DNA of 64,000 bases from Acidilutibacter cellobiosedens. Lineage in GTDB: Bacteria; Bacillota; Clostridia; Tissierellales; Acidilutibacteraceae. Below the pieces are notes generated by a model that was not told the origin of the DNA, searched no databases, and was given only the letters and a program-made list of their open reading frames with translations. A program made the position numbers and the translations under genes. Shown here in pieces: positions 24,782 to 33,586 of this stretch (position 1 is its first letter; each line of letters begins with the position of its first letter). The DNA lies in contig NZ_CP035282.1 in assembly GCF_004103715.1 (NCBI RefSeq), positions 1,044,673 through 1,108,672 of the forward strand, written 5' to 3'.

Positions 24782-26185
24782 ATGACAAATCATGGATTTA
24801 GAAATCATCCGTATATTCCTAACTCAGATGAGGATGTACAAAAGAAGATGTTAAGGGAAATAGGTTTAAAAAATTTAGAGGATTTACATAGTGAGATTCC
24901 TGAAGAATTAAGGTTTAAAAGAAAATTAAACTTACCTGAACCATATACTTCAGAATATGAATTGAAAAGAGAAGTTGAGAAACTGTTACGAAAAAATATA
25001 TCTTCCAATGAATATATAAATTTTTTAGGGGCAGGCTGCTGGCAGCATTATGTTCCGGCTATTTGCGATGAGATAGCTAATAGAGCAGAATTCCTTTCGG
25101 GATATGCCGGAGAACCTTATAATGACCATGGAAGGTTTCAAGCCTTGTTTGAATATGAGTCATTGGTTGCCGAGCTTGTAGATATGGATGTGGTGAATGT
25201 TCCTACTTTTGACTGGGCGCAGGCTGCGGCAACTGCGTTGAGAATGTCATCAAGAATAACTTCCAGGGAAGATGCTTTAGTAGTCCGAACTATTAGCAGG
25301 GATAAGCTGGATATAATTAAGAATTATTGTGATCCCGGAGTAAATATTATTTTAGTTGACTATGATACAAAAACCGGAATGATTAATATGAATGATTTAA
25401 AAAATAAGATATCTGATGAAACTGCCGCAGTTTACTTTGAAAATCCTTCATATTTAGGGTTCATTGAAGAACAAGGAAATGAAATTTCCAAGGTTGCCCG
25501 CGATGCCGGAGCACTTTCAGTTGTAGGAGTTGATCCAAGCAGCTTAGGTGTAATGGAGACTCCGTCAGCATATGGAGCAGATATAATTTGTGGAGATTTA
25601 CAGCCTTTAGGAATGCATATGAATTATGGGGGAGGGCAATCTGGATTTATTGCTACAAGAGATGAAAAGAAATTTGTACTTGAGTTTCCTTCCAGATTAT
25701 TTGGCATCGCGCCAACTATAAAAGAAGGAGAATACGGATTTGGGGATATAGCATATGAAAGGACTTCCTTTGGAAATTTAAGAGAAAAAGGAAAGGAGTA
25801 TGTAGGTACTCAAACAGCATTATACGGTATTACTGCAGGGGTTTATCTTTCATTAATGGGTCCCCATGGAATGTTTGATTTAGGGAAAAATATTATGCAG
25901 AAATCTCAATATGCCATAGAAGAATTAACTAAGATAGAAGGTGTAAAAGGTTCTAAATTCAGTAATGTAAGCTTTAAGGAATTTGTAGTTGATTTCAATG
26001 ATACGAATAAGACCGTTAAAGAAATAAATGAAAAATTATTAGCAAAAGGCATATTCGGTGGAAAAGATCTTTCTGAAGAATTCCCTGAATTAGGACAAGC
26101 GGCGCTATATTGCGTAACAGAGGTTCATTTAAAAGAGGATATTGATACCTTAGTCAATGAAATAAAAAAAATAGTCAGAGGATAG
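24782..26185 (+). CDS. GcvPA-like PLP enzyme subunit, diverged
   Basis: 467 residues, AGGAGG upstream. Overall sequence follows glycine dehydrogenase (decarboxylating) subunit 1: NHPYIPNSDEDVQKKMLREI, FLGAGCWQHYVPAICDEI, and later ENPSYLGFIEEQ and NYGGGQSGFIATRDEKK. Key canonical motifs differ: AYDHYVP is CWQHYVP, YTPYQPEVSQG is replaced by AGEPYNDHGRF, and YDGATAAAE is FDWAQAAAT. The catalytic lysine is in subunit 2. This subunit should form the partner half of the dimer. No gcvH or gcvT is found in the window, so classical glycine cleavage is doubtful; a different amino-acid substrate is likely. Confidence 0.88.
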   Translation: MTNHGFRNHPYIPNSDEDVQKKMLREIGLKNLEDLHSEIPEELRFKRKLNLPEPYTSEYELKREVEKLLRKNISSNEYINFLGAGCWQHYVPAICDEIANRAEFLSGYAGEPYNDHGRFQALFEYESLVAELVDMDVVNVPTFDWAQAAATALRMSSRITSREDALVVRTISRDKLDIIKNYCDPGVNIILVDYDTKTGMINMNDLKNKISDETAAVYFENPSYLGFIEEQGNEISKVARDAGALSVVGVDPSSLGVMETPSAYGADIICGDLQPLGMHMNYGGGQSGFIATRDEKKFVLEFPSRLFGIAPTIKEGEYGFGDIAYERTSFGNLREKGKEYVGTQTALYGITAGVYLSLMGPHGMFDLGKNIMQKSQYAIEELTKIEGVKGSKFSNVSFKEFVVDFNDTNKTVKEINEKLLAKGIFGGKDLSEEFPELGQAALYCVTEVHLKEDIDTLVNEIKKIVRG

Positions 26186-26203
26186 ACAGCAGAAAGGGAT
26201 GAT

Positions 26204-27769
26204 ATGATGAAGCGAATTATTAGAAATTCTAAAATCAGAGATTTCCATCAGGCCAGGTGGAATGAACCAATTATAAATGAGCTAGGGCATAAAGGCGAAA
26301 GGGGGATAATAGTTCCTCAAACCGAGGAAGCCATTGAAAGACAGGTAGGAGATGGGATATCTAAACTTCCCCAATCTGTGAGAAGAAAGAAACTGCCTAA
26401 TTTGCCTGAGATAAATCAAAAGAGAGTTCTCATGCATTATTTGAGGCTTTCACAGGAAACTTTGGGAGGTGATATAAATATTGAAATCGGACAAGGCACA
26501 TGTACTGTTAAATATAATCCGACAATAAATAACAAAATTGCCGATTCCGAAAAGATGACTGAATTGCACCCCCTACAGGATGAGAGTACTGTCCAGGGGA
26601 TATTGGAAATCATGTATAAAACCGATTTAATGATGAGAGAGATTTCCGGTATGGATTATTTCAGTTTTCAGCCGGGAGGAGGTTCTCAAGCTACTATGAC
26701 TATGGCTTCAATAGTCAGGATGTATCATAGGTTACGCGGTGAAGAGGAGCAAAGGGATGAAATCATAACGACTATATATTCTCATCCGTCAGACGCGGCG
26801 GCTCCTGCGTTAAAAGGTTATAAGATTATTAAGATTATGACGGATGAGAAGGGTCATCCTGATTATGAGGCATTTAAGGCTGCGGTGAACAATAGAACGG
26901 CTGCATTTGTCGCAGCCAATCCGGAAGATACCGGAATATTTAACCCAAGGATAAAGGAATTTACTGATTTAGTTACTAAAGCCGGTGGTCTGAATTGCTA
27001 TGATCAAGCTAATGCAAATGGTTTGTTTGGAGTGGCGAGAGCTAAAGAAGCAGGTTTTCAAATGTGTTATTTTAACCTTCACAAATCTTTTGGAACTCCT
27101 CATGGCTGCGGAGGGCCCGGTTCAGGTGCTGTCGGAGTCATTAAGGAATTGAAAGATCTTTTGCCGAAACCGTTGGTTGATTTTGACGGGAAGAAATATT
27201 ATTTAAACTATAATATTAAAAACAGCATTGGAAAAGTTAAGTCTTTTATTGGAACACCCCAGGTAGTGTTAAAAGCATATTCTTGGATTATGAGCATGGG
27301 CGCTGAAGGATTGTATGAGGTTGCAAAGATTGCAGTTTTGAATAATGTTTATTTAATTAAAAAGTTATTGAAGTATAAAGGCCTTACAGTTCCATATGAT
27401 GTAAATATTCAAAGAATCGAGCAAGCCAGATATTCAATGGAACAGATAACTAAGGATACCGGAATAGGTATTGAAGATATTACAAGAAGAGTAATGGACT
27501 TCGGAACGCATATTTGGTCAAGCCATCATCCCTTTTATATTCCCGAACCTATAACACTGGAACCAACAGAATCTCCGTCTAAGGAAGATTTGGACGAGTA
27601 TATAGAGACAATACATCACATATTGGATGAAGCCTATAATAATCCCGAGATAATTCATAGTGCTCCAAACAATAGTACAATTCATCAGGTTGATGAATCG
27701 AGCCTCGATGATCCTGATGAGTGGTGTCCGACGTGGAGAGTATATCTAAGAAAAACTAAGACTGATTAG
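26204..27769 (+). CDS. GcvPB-like PLP decarboxylase subunit, diverged
   Basis: 521 residues (ATG ATG at 26204/26207; AAAGGG upstream), longer than canonical GcvPB by about 35. PLP lysine in NLHKSFGTPHGCGGPGSG near residue 293. Differences from GcvPB: PLGSCTMKYNP is IGQGTCTVKYNP (about 100), QPAAGAHGE is QPGGGSQAT (about 160), and DSAHGTNPAS is YSHPSDAAAPA. The His that stacks on PLP is kept, but the surrounding carrier-facing loops changed. With the upstream subunit this looks like a free-substrate decarboxylase or aldolase-like enzyme rather than the P-protein of a lipoyl-carrier system. Confidence 0.88.
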   Translation: MMKRIIRNSKIRDFHQARWNEPIINELGHKGERGIIVPQTEEAIERQVGDGISKLPQSVRRKKLPNLPEINQKRVLMHYLRLSQETLGGDINIEIGQGTCTVKYNPTINNKIADSEKMTELHPLQDESTVQGILEIMYKTDLMMREISGMDYFSFQPGGGSQATMTMASIVRMYHRLRGEEEQRDEIITTIYSHPSDAAAPALKGYKIIKIMTDEKGHPDYEAFKAAVNNRTAAFVAANPEDTGIFNPRIKEFTDLVTKAGGLNCYDQANANGLFGVARAKEAGFQMCYFNLHKSFGTPHGCGGPGSGAVGVIKELKDLLPKPLVDFDGKKYYLNYNIKNSIGKVKSFIGTPQVVLKAYSWIMSMGAEGLYEVAKIAVLNNVYLIKKLLKYKGLTVPYDVNIQRIEQARYSMEQITKDTGIGIEDITRRVMDFGTHIWSSHHPFYIPEPITLEPTESPSKEDLDEYIETIHHILDEAYNNPEIIHSAPNNSTIHQVDESSLDDPDEWCPTWRVYLRKTKTD

Positions 27770-27782
27770 CCAGGTATGTAAT

Positions 27783-28919
27783 ATGAAAACTATTGGCTTA
27801 ATTATAAATCCGATATCCGGTATGGGTGGAAAGGTAGGGCTGAAAGGAACAGACGGAGCGATTACTTTAAATAAGGCTGTTAAACTTGGAGCTGTTAGGG
27901 AGGCTCCATGCAAAGCCTTGAAAGCATTAGAAAAGTTAATTCCGTTGAAAGATGATTTACTGATACTGACTTCATCAAATGATATGGGAGAAATTCAATG
28001 TAAATCTTTGGGATTTAACTATAAGATTGTGTACAAGACCGGAAATTTTACAAATTACCGTGATACTATAAATGCCGCAAGGATTTTTGAGAAATTAGGC
28101 GTTGAATTGATACTCTTCGCAGGTGGTGACGGTACTGCAAGAGATATTTATAAGGCCGTGGAAATTAGAATTCCTGCTTTAGGAATTCCCACAGGGGTGA
28201 AAATCCATTCTCCTGTTTATGCCAACACTCCGGAATTAGCGGGTGATTTGGCTCTTATGTATTTAAAAAACGGTAATTTATGCTTGAAAGATGAAGAGGT
28301 CATTGATATTGACGAAAAAGAATTCAGAAATAATAGGGTGGTAACGCGTCTGTTCGGATATTTGAAGGTTCCGTATAAAAAGAGACTGCTGCAGAATAAA
28401 AAATCTCCGACTCCTTTAGGAGATGAAGAAAGCCAGAAAGCGATTGCCCTTGATATTATAGATAATATGCTGGAAGGTGTTTATTATGTTATAGGACCGG
28501 GGACTACAACGAGAGCAATAATGGAGGAATTGAACTTACCCAACAGCCTTCTCGGAGTAGATATAATTAGAGATAGAAAAATAGTGAAACTGGATTGCAA
28601 TGAAAGCGATATTTTAGACATTGATTTAGAACGTGTTTGTAAACTGGTTATTGCGCCAACAGGCGGTCAGGGATATCTGCTGGGGAGGGGCAATCAGCAG
28701 ATCAGCTCTCGAGTAATATCTAGAATTAAAAAAGAAAATATAATAATTATATCATCAAATAGCAAGATTATCGAGTTAAGAGGAAATCCGCTTTTTGTAT
28801 ATACAGGTGACCCTGCAGTCGATAAATACTTAGAGGGCTATTACAGGATTAAAGTTGGTTATGGGAATGATCTTATATATAAAGTTTCAGGAGGTGAGGA
28901 TGGTAAGACTTTGCTCTAA
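27783..28919 (+). CDS. ATP-NAD kinase/AcoX-family protein
   Basis: 378 residues. GLIINPISGMGGKVGLKGTD at the N-terminus and FAGGDGTARD near 120 are the NAD-kinase/diacylglycerol-kinase-like nucleotide motifs; PALGIPTGVKIHSPVYA near 140 and IAPTGGQGYLLGRGNQQIS near 300 match the AcoX/COG3199 subfamily. AcoX partners acetoin and other catabolic operons, with unknown chemistry. It follows the GcvPB-like gene by 13 bp. Possible roles: supplying NADP for the two dehydrogenases downstream, or phosphorylating a pathway intermediate. Confidence 0.85.
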   Translation: MKTIGLIINPISGMGGKVGLKGTDGAITLNKAVKLGAVREAPCKALKALEKLIPLKDDLLILTSSNDMGEIQCKSLGFNYKIVYKTGNFTNYRDTINAARIFEKLGVELILFAGGDGTARDIYKAVEIRIPALGIPTGVKIHSPVYANTPELAGDLALMYLKNGNLCLKDEEVIDIDEKEFRNNRVVTRLFGYLKVPYKKRLLQNKKSPTPLGDEESQKAIALDIIDNMLEGVYYVIGPGTTTRAIMEELNLPNSLLGVDIIRDRKIVKLDCNESDILDIDLERVCKLVIAPTGGQGYLLGRGNQQISSRVISRIKKENIIIISSNSKIIELRGNPLFVYTGDPAVDKYLEGYYRIKVGYGNDLIYKVSGGEDGKTLL

Positions 28920-28972
28920 AATTTCAAAATATTTTGCATAATATTATTTATTTAATGAACAGGAGGATGAGT

Positions 28973-29716
28973 ATGGCTAAATACGAAGATTTAAAAGGCA
29001 AAAGAGTAATTGTAACAGGAGGGGCAAGCGGTATAGGTTTTGCTACCGCTAAACGGTTTGCGCAAGAGGGAGCAAAAGTTGTAATTTTTGATGTAAACAA
29101 AATTGCTTTAAAAGAAGTTCTTTTAAGTAACCCGGAACTAATCGGAGGGGAAGAGGTAGATGTTTCAAATGAAGAAAGTGTAAGAAATGGTTTTTTAGGA
29201 TCTGATGAACTTATAGGAGGTATTGATGTTCTTGTTTCCAATGCGGGAATTAGCATAAGAAATTTATTTAAAGATACAACTTATGAACAATGGAAAAGAG
29301 TGTTGGATATAAACTTGGGCGGGATGTACTTATGTGCAAAGGAAGCATTGAAGAGAATGGCGGATCAAAAATCAGGAGTAATACTTTTCACAGCTTCAAC
29401 GAATGGAATGGAAGGACATCCTTTCTATGCAGATTATAATGCTTCCAAAGCCGGTGTTATATTGCTTGGAAGAACTTTGGCCTTGGAATACGCTCCTTAT
29501 ATTCGAGTAAATTCTGTTTGTCCGGGATATGTATTGACTCCAATGCAAAGAGCAGAATATACAGAAGAAATGTTACAAAAAGTAAATGAGGGCATACCTA
29601 TGAAAAGGCACGCAAAGCCTGAGGAGGTAGCTGGATTATATGTATTTTTGGCATCTGATGAAGCTCAATATATTACTGGACAGCATATTCCATTAGATGG
29701 CGGAGAAACAGCTTAA
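28973..29716 (+). CDS. Short-chain dehydrogenase/reductase
   Basis: 247 residues from the ATG at 28973 (AGGAGG upstream); an earlier ATG at 28934 lacks a site. TGGASGIG (15-22) binds the cofactor; catalytic Ser near 142 (TASTNG) and YNASK near 155 are intact; DVNKIA near 43 suggests NAD preference by an acidic residue after beta-2. Classical SDR; probably oxidises or reduces the hydroxyl or keto intermediate in this pathway. Confidence 0.9.
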   Translation: MAKYEDLKGKRVIVTGGASGIGFATAKRFAQEGAKVVIFDVNKIALKEVLLSNPELIGGEEVDVSNEESVRNGFLGSDELIGGIDVLVSNAGISIRNLFKDTTYEQWKRVLDINLGGMYLCAKEALKRMADQKSGVILFTASTNGMEGHPFYADYNASKAGVILLGRTLALEYAPYIRVNSVCPGYVLTPMQRAEYTEEMLQKVNEGIPMKRHAKPEEVAGLYVFLASDEAQYITGQHIPLDGGETA

Positions 29717-29738
29717 TAATTAAAAAAGGAGGCATGTC

Positions 29739-30704
29739 ATGAAATCATTAATTGCAATTTTCAGTTATATGAAACAAGATGAAATAGATATAGAGAAGGA
29801 AATTTTAAAAGGAACTGATACGGTTGTTGAGTTTTTCAATTCAGAAGAAGAAATAGAAAAAAGATTTAAGGAAATTAGTGTCCTAATCTTAGCTAATCCT
29901 GAAATTAAGCGAGATACAATAAACAGATTGAGCAATTGTAAAGCAATTATCAGACGTGGCGTTGGGGCTGATAACATAGATATAAAATCGGCAACAGAAA
30001 ACAAAATTATTGTATGTAATGTACCTGATTATTGTTCTTCTGAGGTCTCGGATTTAGCTCTTGGATTAATTCTCAGTTTGGTAAAAAGAATTCCGAATTA
30101 TATCTCAGATGTGAAAAATGGTATTTGGCATATAGATAGTCCGAAAGTATTGCCTCTGTCAAGGGGATTGCAAAATATGACTCTGGGCTTAGCAGGATTT
30201 GGCGGTATTTCAAGAGCTCTTGCTAAGAAAACCAAGAGTTTATTCAGAAATATTATTTCTTCTGACCCATATGTTTCATCTGATATAGCAAAGGAATATG
30301 GTGTAGAACTTGTTTCCATGGATAAATTATTTAAATTATCCGATGTTATCTCTTTGCATATGCCAAATACTAAAGAAACTTATCACTTTGTTAATGATGA
30401 ATTATTGTCTTCTATGAAGGAATCTGCATATTTAGTAAATACTGCCAGAGGACAACTGATTGATGAAATAGCATTGTATAAGGCTTTAAAGAATAGAAAG
30501 ATTGCAGGGGCTGCATTAGATGTAACAGAGATAGAACCCCCAGAAGTAGATAATCAGCTTTTAGAGTTAGATAACCTATTTATTACTCCACATATTGGAT
30601 TCTATTCTTTAGATTCCTTTAAAGAATTAAGAATAAAGGCAGCAGAAGAAGCGAGGAGAATCATTATGTCAGAAAAACCACTTCATCAAATAAACCATTT
30701 TTAA
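29739..30704 (+). CDS. NAD-dependent D-2-hydroxyacid dehydrogenase
   Basis: 321 residues. Rossmann GFGGISRALAKK near 150, and the catalytic Arg (NTARGQLIDE near 236), Glu (EIEPPEVDN near 265) and His (ITPHIGFYS near 287) are all present. Similar to phosphoglycerate/hydroxypyruvate reductase-like enzymes. Pairs naturally with the aminotransferase 17 bp downstream: 2-oxo acid from transamination, then reduction to a D-2-hydroxy acid, or the reverse. Confidence 0.9.
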   Translation: MKSLIAIFSYMKQDEIDIEKEILKGTDTVVEFFNSEEEIEKRFKEISVLILANPEIKRDTINRLSNCKAIIRRGVGADNIDIKSATENKIIVCNVPDYCSSEVSDLALGLILSLVKRIPNYISDVKNGIWHIDSPKVLPLSRGLQNMTLGLAGFGGISRALAKKTKSLFRNIISSDPYVSSDIAKEYGVELVSMDKLFKLSDVISLHMPNTKETYHFVNDELLSSMKESAYLVNTARGQLIDEIALYKALKNRKIAGAALDVTEIEPPEVDNQLLELDNLFITPHIGFYSLDSFKELRIKAAEEARRIIMSEKPLHQINHF

Positions 30705-30723
30705 ATATGAAGGAGGTCATGTG

Positions 30724-31899
30724 ATGAAATTACCAACCAAAAGAATGAGTAATATTCCATTTACTGGAGGAATACGAGAAATTTTAAGCAAAGCCGATAA
30801 AATGGAGAAAGAAGGTAAAAAGATAATCCACTTGGAAATTGGAAGGCCTGATTTTGGTTCTCCAGAAGTTGCAATACAAGCTTTAATTAAATCAATTAAG
30901 GCTGGCCAAATGCATTATAGCGATATTTCAGGAGTTGAAGAGCTTAGAGCTGCAATCGCAGACAATATTAAAAGAACAATCGGAATTGAAGTAAATCCTT
31001 ATAATGAAATAGTTGTAGGAGTTGGAGCAGTAGAAGGATTAATAAATTCTATGATATCATTACTTGATGTTGGAGATGAAATCATATTTTTGACGCCGTG
31101 CTTTCCAGCATACTTTGATGAAGCTTTTTTAGCAGGGGTTATACCTGTAGAGGTGCCTCTTAAGTTTTCAGATAACTATTCACTAGATATTAATGAATTG
31201 AAAAGAAAAGTAACAAATAAAACAAAAATGATATTAATTAATAGTCCAAATAATCCTACCGGTGCTATATTGTCAAGAGAAGACTTGGAGAAAATAGCTC
31301 AAATTGCTATTGAGAATGACTTATTCGTTGTATCTGATGATGCTTATAGTGAATTCTATTTTGATCAGAAGTGGACAAGCATAGCTACTATACCCGGAAT
31401 GAGAGAAAGAACTATAATAGTAAATACTACTTCAAAAGCATTTTCAATGACCGGTTGGAGAGTTGGTTATACGATTGCTCGGCCTGAGATAACAAGGTAT
31501 TTATGCAAGACTCACCAGAACATGACTACGCAACCAAGCACCTTTGCCCAATATGGCGCTGTTGCGGCATATGAGAGTGGTAAATCTTGGACTGAAATGA
31601 TGGTTAAAGAATTTAAGAGAAGACGGGATTTAGTTATAAGATATTTAGATCAGATACATGGAATAGATTACATCAAGCCTGAAGGAGCATTCTACTTTTT
31701 TTTATGTATTGATAAATTAAATATGAGTTCAGATGAATTTTGTGATTATATTATAAGAGAAGCAGGGGTTGCCTTAGTTCCCGGAGATGCATTCAAAGGC
31801 GAGAAAGGCCGCCATTTTGTCAGACTAGCGTATGCAAATTCTTACGAAAACATTGAAGAAGGTATGAAAAGAATAAAGAAAGCTATAGAAAAATTATAA
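30724..31899 (+). CDS. Class I/II PLP aminotransferase, AspC type
   Basis: 391 residues from the ATG at 30724, seven bases after AGGAGG. Signature NSPNNPTGAILSRED near 173, SDDAYSEFYFD near 205, PLP Lys238 in TSKAFSMTGWRVGY, and FVRLAYANSYENIEEGM near the end. Fold-type I, aspartate-aminotransferase-like. Likely provides or removes the amino group from the pathway's amino acid. Confidence 0.9.
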   Translation: MKLPTKRMSNIPFTGGIREILSKADKMEKEGKKIIHLEIGRPDFGSPEVAIQALIKSIKAGQMHYSDISGVEELRAAIADNIKRTIGIEVNPYNEIVVGVGAVEGLINSMISLLDVGDEIIFLTPCFPAYFDEAFLAGVIPVEVPLKFSDNYSLDINELKRKVTNKTKMILINSPNNPTGAILSREDLEKIAQIAIENDLFVVSDDAYSEFYFDQKWTSIATIPGMRERTIIVNTTSKAFSMTGWRVGYTIARPEITRYLCKTHQNMTTQPSTFAQYGAVAAYESGKSWTEMMVKEFKRRRDLVIRYLDQIHGIDYIKPEGAFYFFLCIDKLNMSSDEFCDYIIREAGVALVPGDAFKGEKGRHFVRLAYANSYENIEEGMKRIKKAIEKL

Positions 31900-32050
31900 T
31901 TTATTATATTGCATTTGAAACAATTACTCTGTTCATAAACGATGAGCTTAAGTAATTAGTGGATTTAGGAACAATTTAATACGTCAAAAGGGAATTAAGC
32001 AAAAAGTATATAAAACTTATTAGAGCTAAAAACAAGAAAGAAGGGAGATT

Positions 32051-33460
32051 ATGGAACATACTAAAATAAAGAAAAAGAGATTTGAAATGCCACATGTATA
32101 TATAATATTAATGTCAATGATGTTATTGGTAATAATTATGTCATTTATCGTGCCAAGTGGAGAATATGTAAGAACTGTTGATCCTGTGACAGAAAATACA
32201 ATTGTGGACCCTGATAGTTATCATACAGTTGAAAAACCGACACCAACTTCCCCATTAGGTTTCGGGGTAGCAATTTATAACGGTGCTATGAATGCAGCGT
32301 CAATATTTTTTCAAATAATAATGGTTTGTGGTACGTTGGAATTTCTCCAGACAACAGGTGCATTTGAGGCTGGTGTAGGAAAATTAGTTAATACGTTCTC
32401 TAATCATATTAGTTTACTTCCGGCTGTAATTTTATTAATTTTTACAATTTTAGGGAATATAGGAATGCAGGATGGATGTCTTCCGTTATATCCAATAGCC
32501 GCAGGTATAATGATTAGAGCTGGATATGATAAAGTATCTGCAGTGGGAGCAGGTATCTTGGGAGAGGCTATAGGTTTTAGCGGTGGTGCATTAAACATGT
32601 TTACTGTGGGAATATCACAGGAAATATTAGGAATACCGATATTTTCAGGTTTTTCGTTTAGATTGATGGCTTCGACATTATTTTATATAGTAACCGTTTC
32701 ATACTTATTATGGTATTGCAAAAGAATTAGAAAAGACCCCACAAAAAGTGTAATTGCTGATGAATATATTAATCAATTGTCAACACAAAAAGAATCCGAA
32801 TCATTACCCTTAACTTGGCAGAGGTCTGTTGCATTAATAGGATTGCTTATTGCAGTGATATTACAGGGGTATGGTCCTCTTAAATTAGGTTGGGGGATTG
32901 CTGAAATAACATCTTTATATGTGATTCTAACGTTTGTTATTGTAATTATATTCAAAATCAATCCTAATAAAGCATGCGAAATTTACATGGAAGGTGCAAA
33001 AAATATTCTTCCTGCAGCCTTTGTTTTGGCATTTTCAAATGCAATTTTAGTATTAATGAATAATGCTAAAATCATAGATACCGCTATCCATACGTTAGTT
33101 CAGGCACTTGAAGGAAAAGAAGAAATTGGGATTTTAATAATCCTATTCTTCGCAATTATGGCTTTTGAATTTTTAGTTTCATCCGGCACTGGAAAGGCCA
33201 TGCTGATTATGCCAATTTTAAAACCGATTGGTCAGATAATAAATATGAGCAGGCAGCTTATAGTCGTTGTATATCAGTACGCAGAGGGCGCTACACAATA
33301 TATTTGGCCCACATCCGGTACTCTTTTAGCTGCACTTGGGCTGTGTAAAGTTAGATATCAGGATTGGGTTAAATTTGCATGGAAACCGATTTTGTTGATA
33401 ACTCTTACAAACATTGTGATGGTTATATTGGCATATAAATTACAAATAGGACCTTTTTAA
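32051..33460 (+). CDS. YfcC-family membrane transporter
   Basis: 469 residues, about 12 hydrophobic segments. The N-terminus (KKKRFEMPHVYIILMSMMLL), IVPSGEYVRTVDPVT, and AEGATQYIWPTSGTLLAALG near the C-terminus are family signatures of YfcC/C4-dicarboxylate anaerobic carrier-like proteins that also include arginine/ornithine antiporters. It is the import or exchange step of the operon, placed 150 bp after the aminotransferase, with GAAAGAAGGGAGATT upstream; the gap could hold an additional promoter. Confidence 0.88.
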   Translation: MEHTKIKKKRFEMPHVYIILMSMMLLVIIMSFIVPSGEYVRTVDPVTENTIVDPDSYHTVEKPTPTSPLGFGVAIYNGAMNAASIFFQIIMVCGTLEFLQTTGAFEAGVGKLVNTFSNHISLLPAVILLIFTILGNIGMQDGCLPLYPIAAGIMIRAGYDKVSAVGAGILGEAIGFSGGALNMFTVGISQEILGIPIFSGFSFRLMASTLFYIVTVSYLLWYCKRIRKDPTKSVIADEYINQLSTQKESESLPLTWQRSVALIGLLIAVILQGYGPLKLGWGIAEITSLYVILTFVIVIIFKINPNKACEIYMEGAKNILPAAFVLAFSNAILVLMNNAKIIDTAIHTLVQALEGKEEIGILIILFFAIMAFEFLVSSGTGKAMLIMPILKPIGQIINMSRQLIVVVYQYAEGATQYIWPTSGTLLAALGLCKVRYQDWVKFAWKPILLITLTNIVMVILAYKLQIGPF

Positions 33461-33502
33461 CTACTATTCAAGATTAAGAAAATAGATGCTAAAATTAAAA
33501 TG

Positions 33503-33558
33503 TTAGAATAGCTTAATCTATTTTTAAAAGCTAAGACAATCAGATTAAGCTATTCTAA
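33503..33558. repeat. Perfect 17-bp inverted repeat before the amidohydrolase gene
   Basis: TTAGAATAGCTTAATCT (33503-33519) and its exact mirror AGATTAAGCTATTCTAA (33542-33558), 22-bp loop. No T tract follows, so it is not a typical terminator. It may be an RNA stabiliser or processing site within the operon. Confidence 0.75.
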
Positions 33559-33586
33559 GTAAATATAAAATAAAAGGTGAGTGTAT

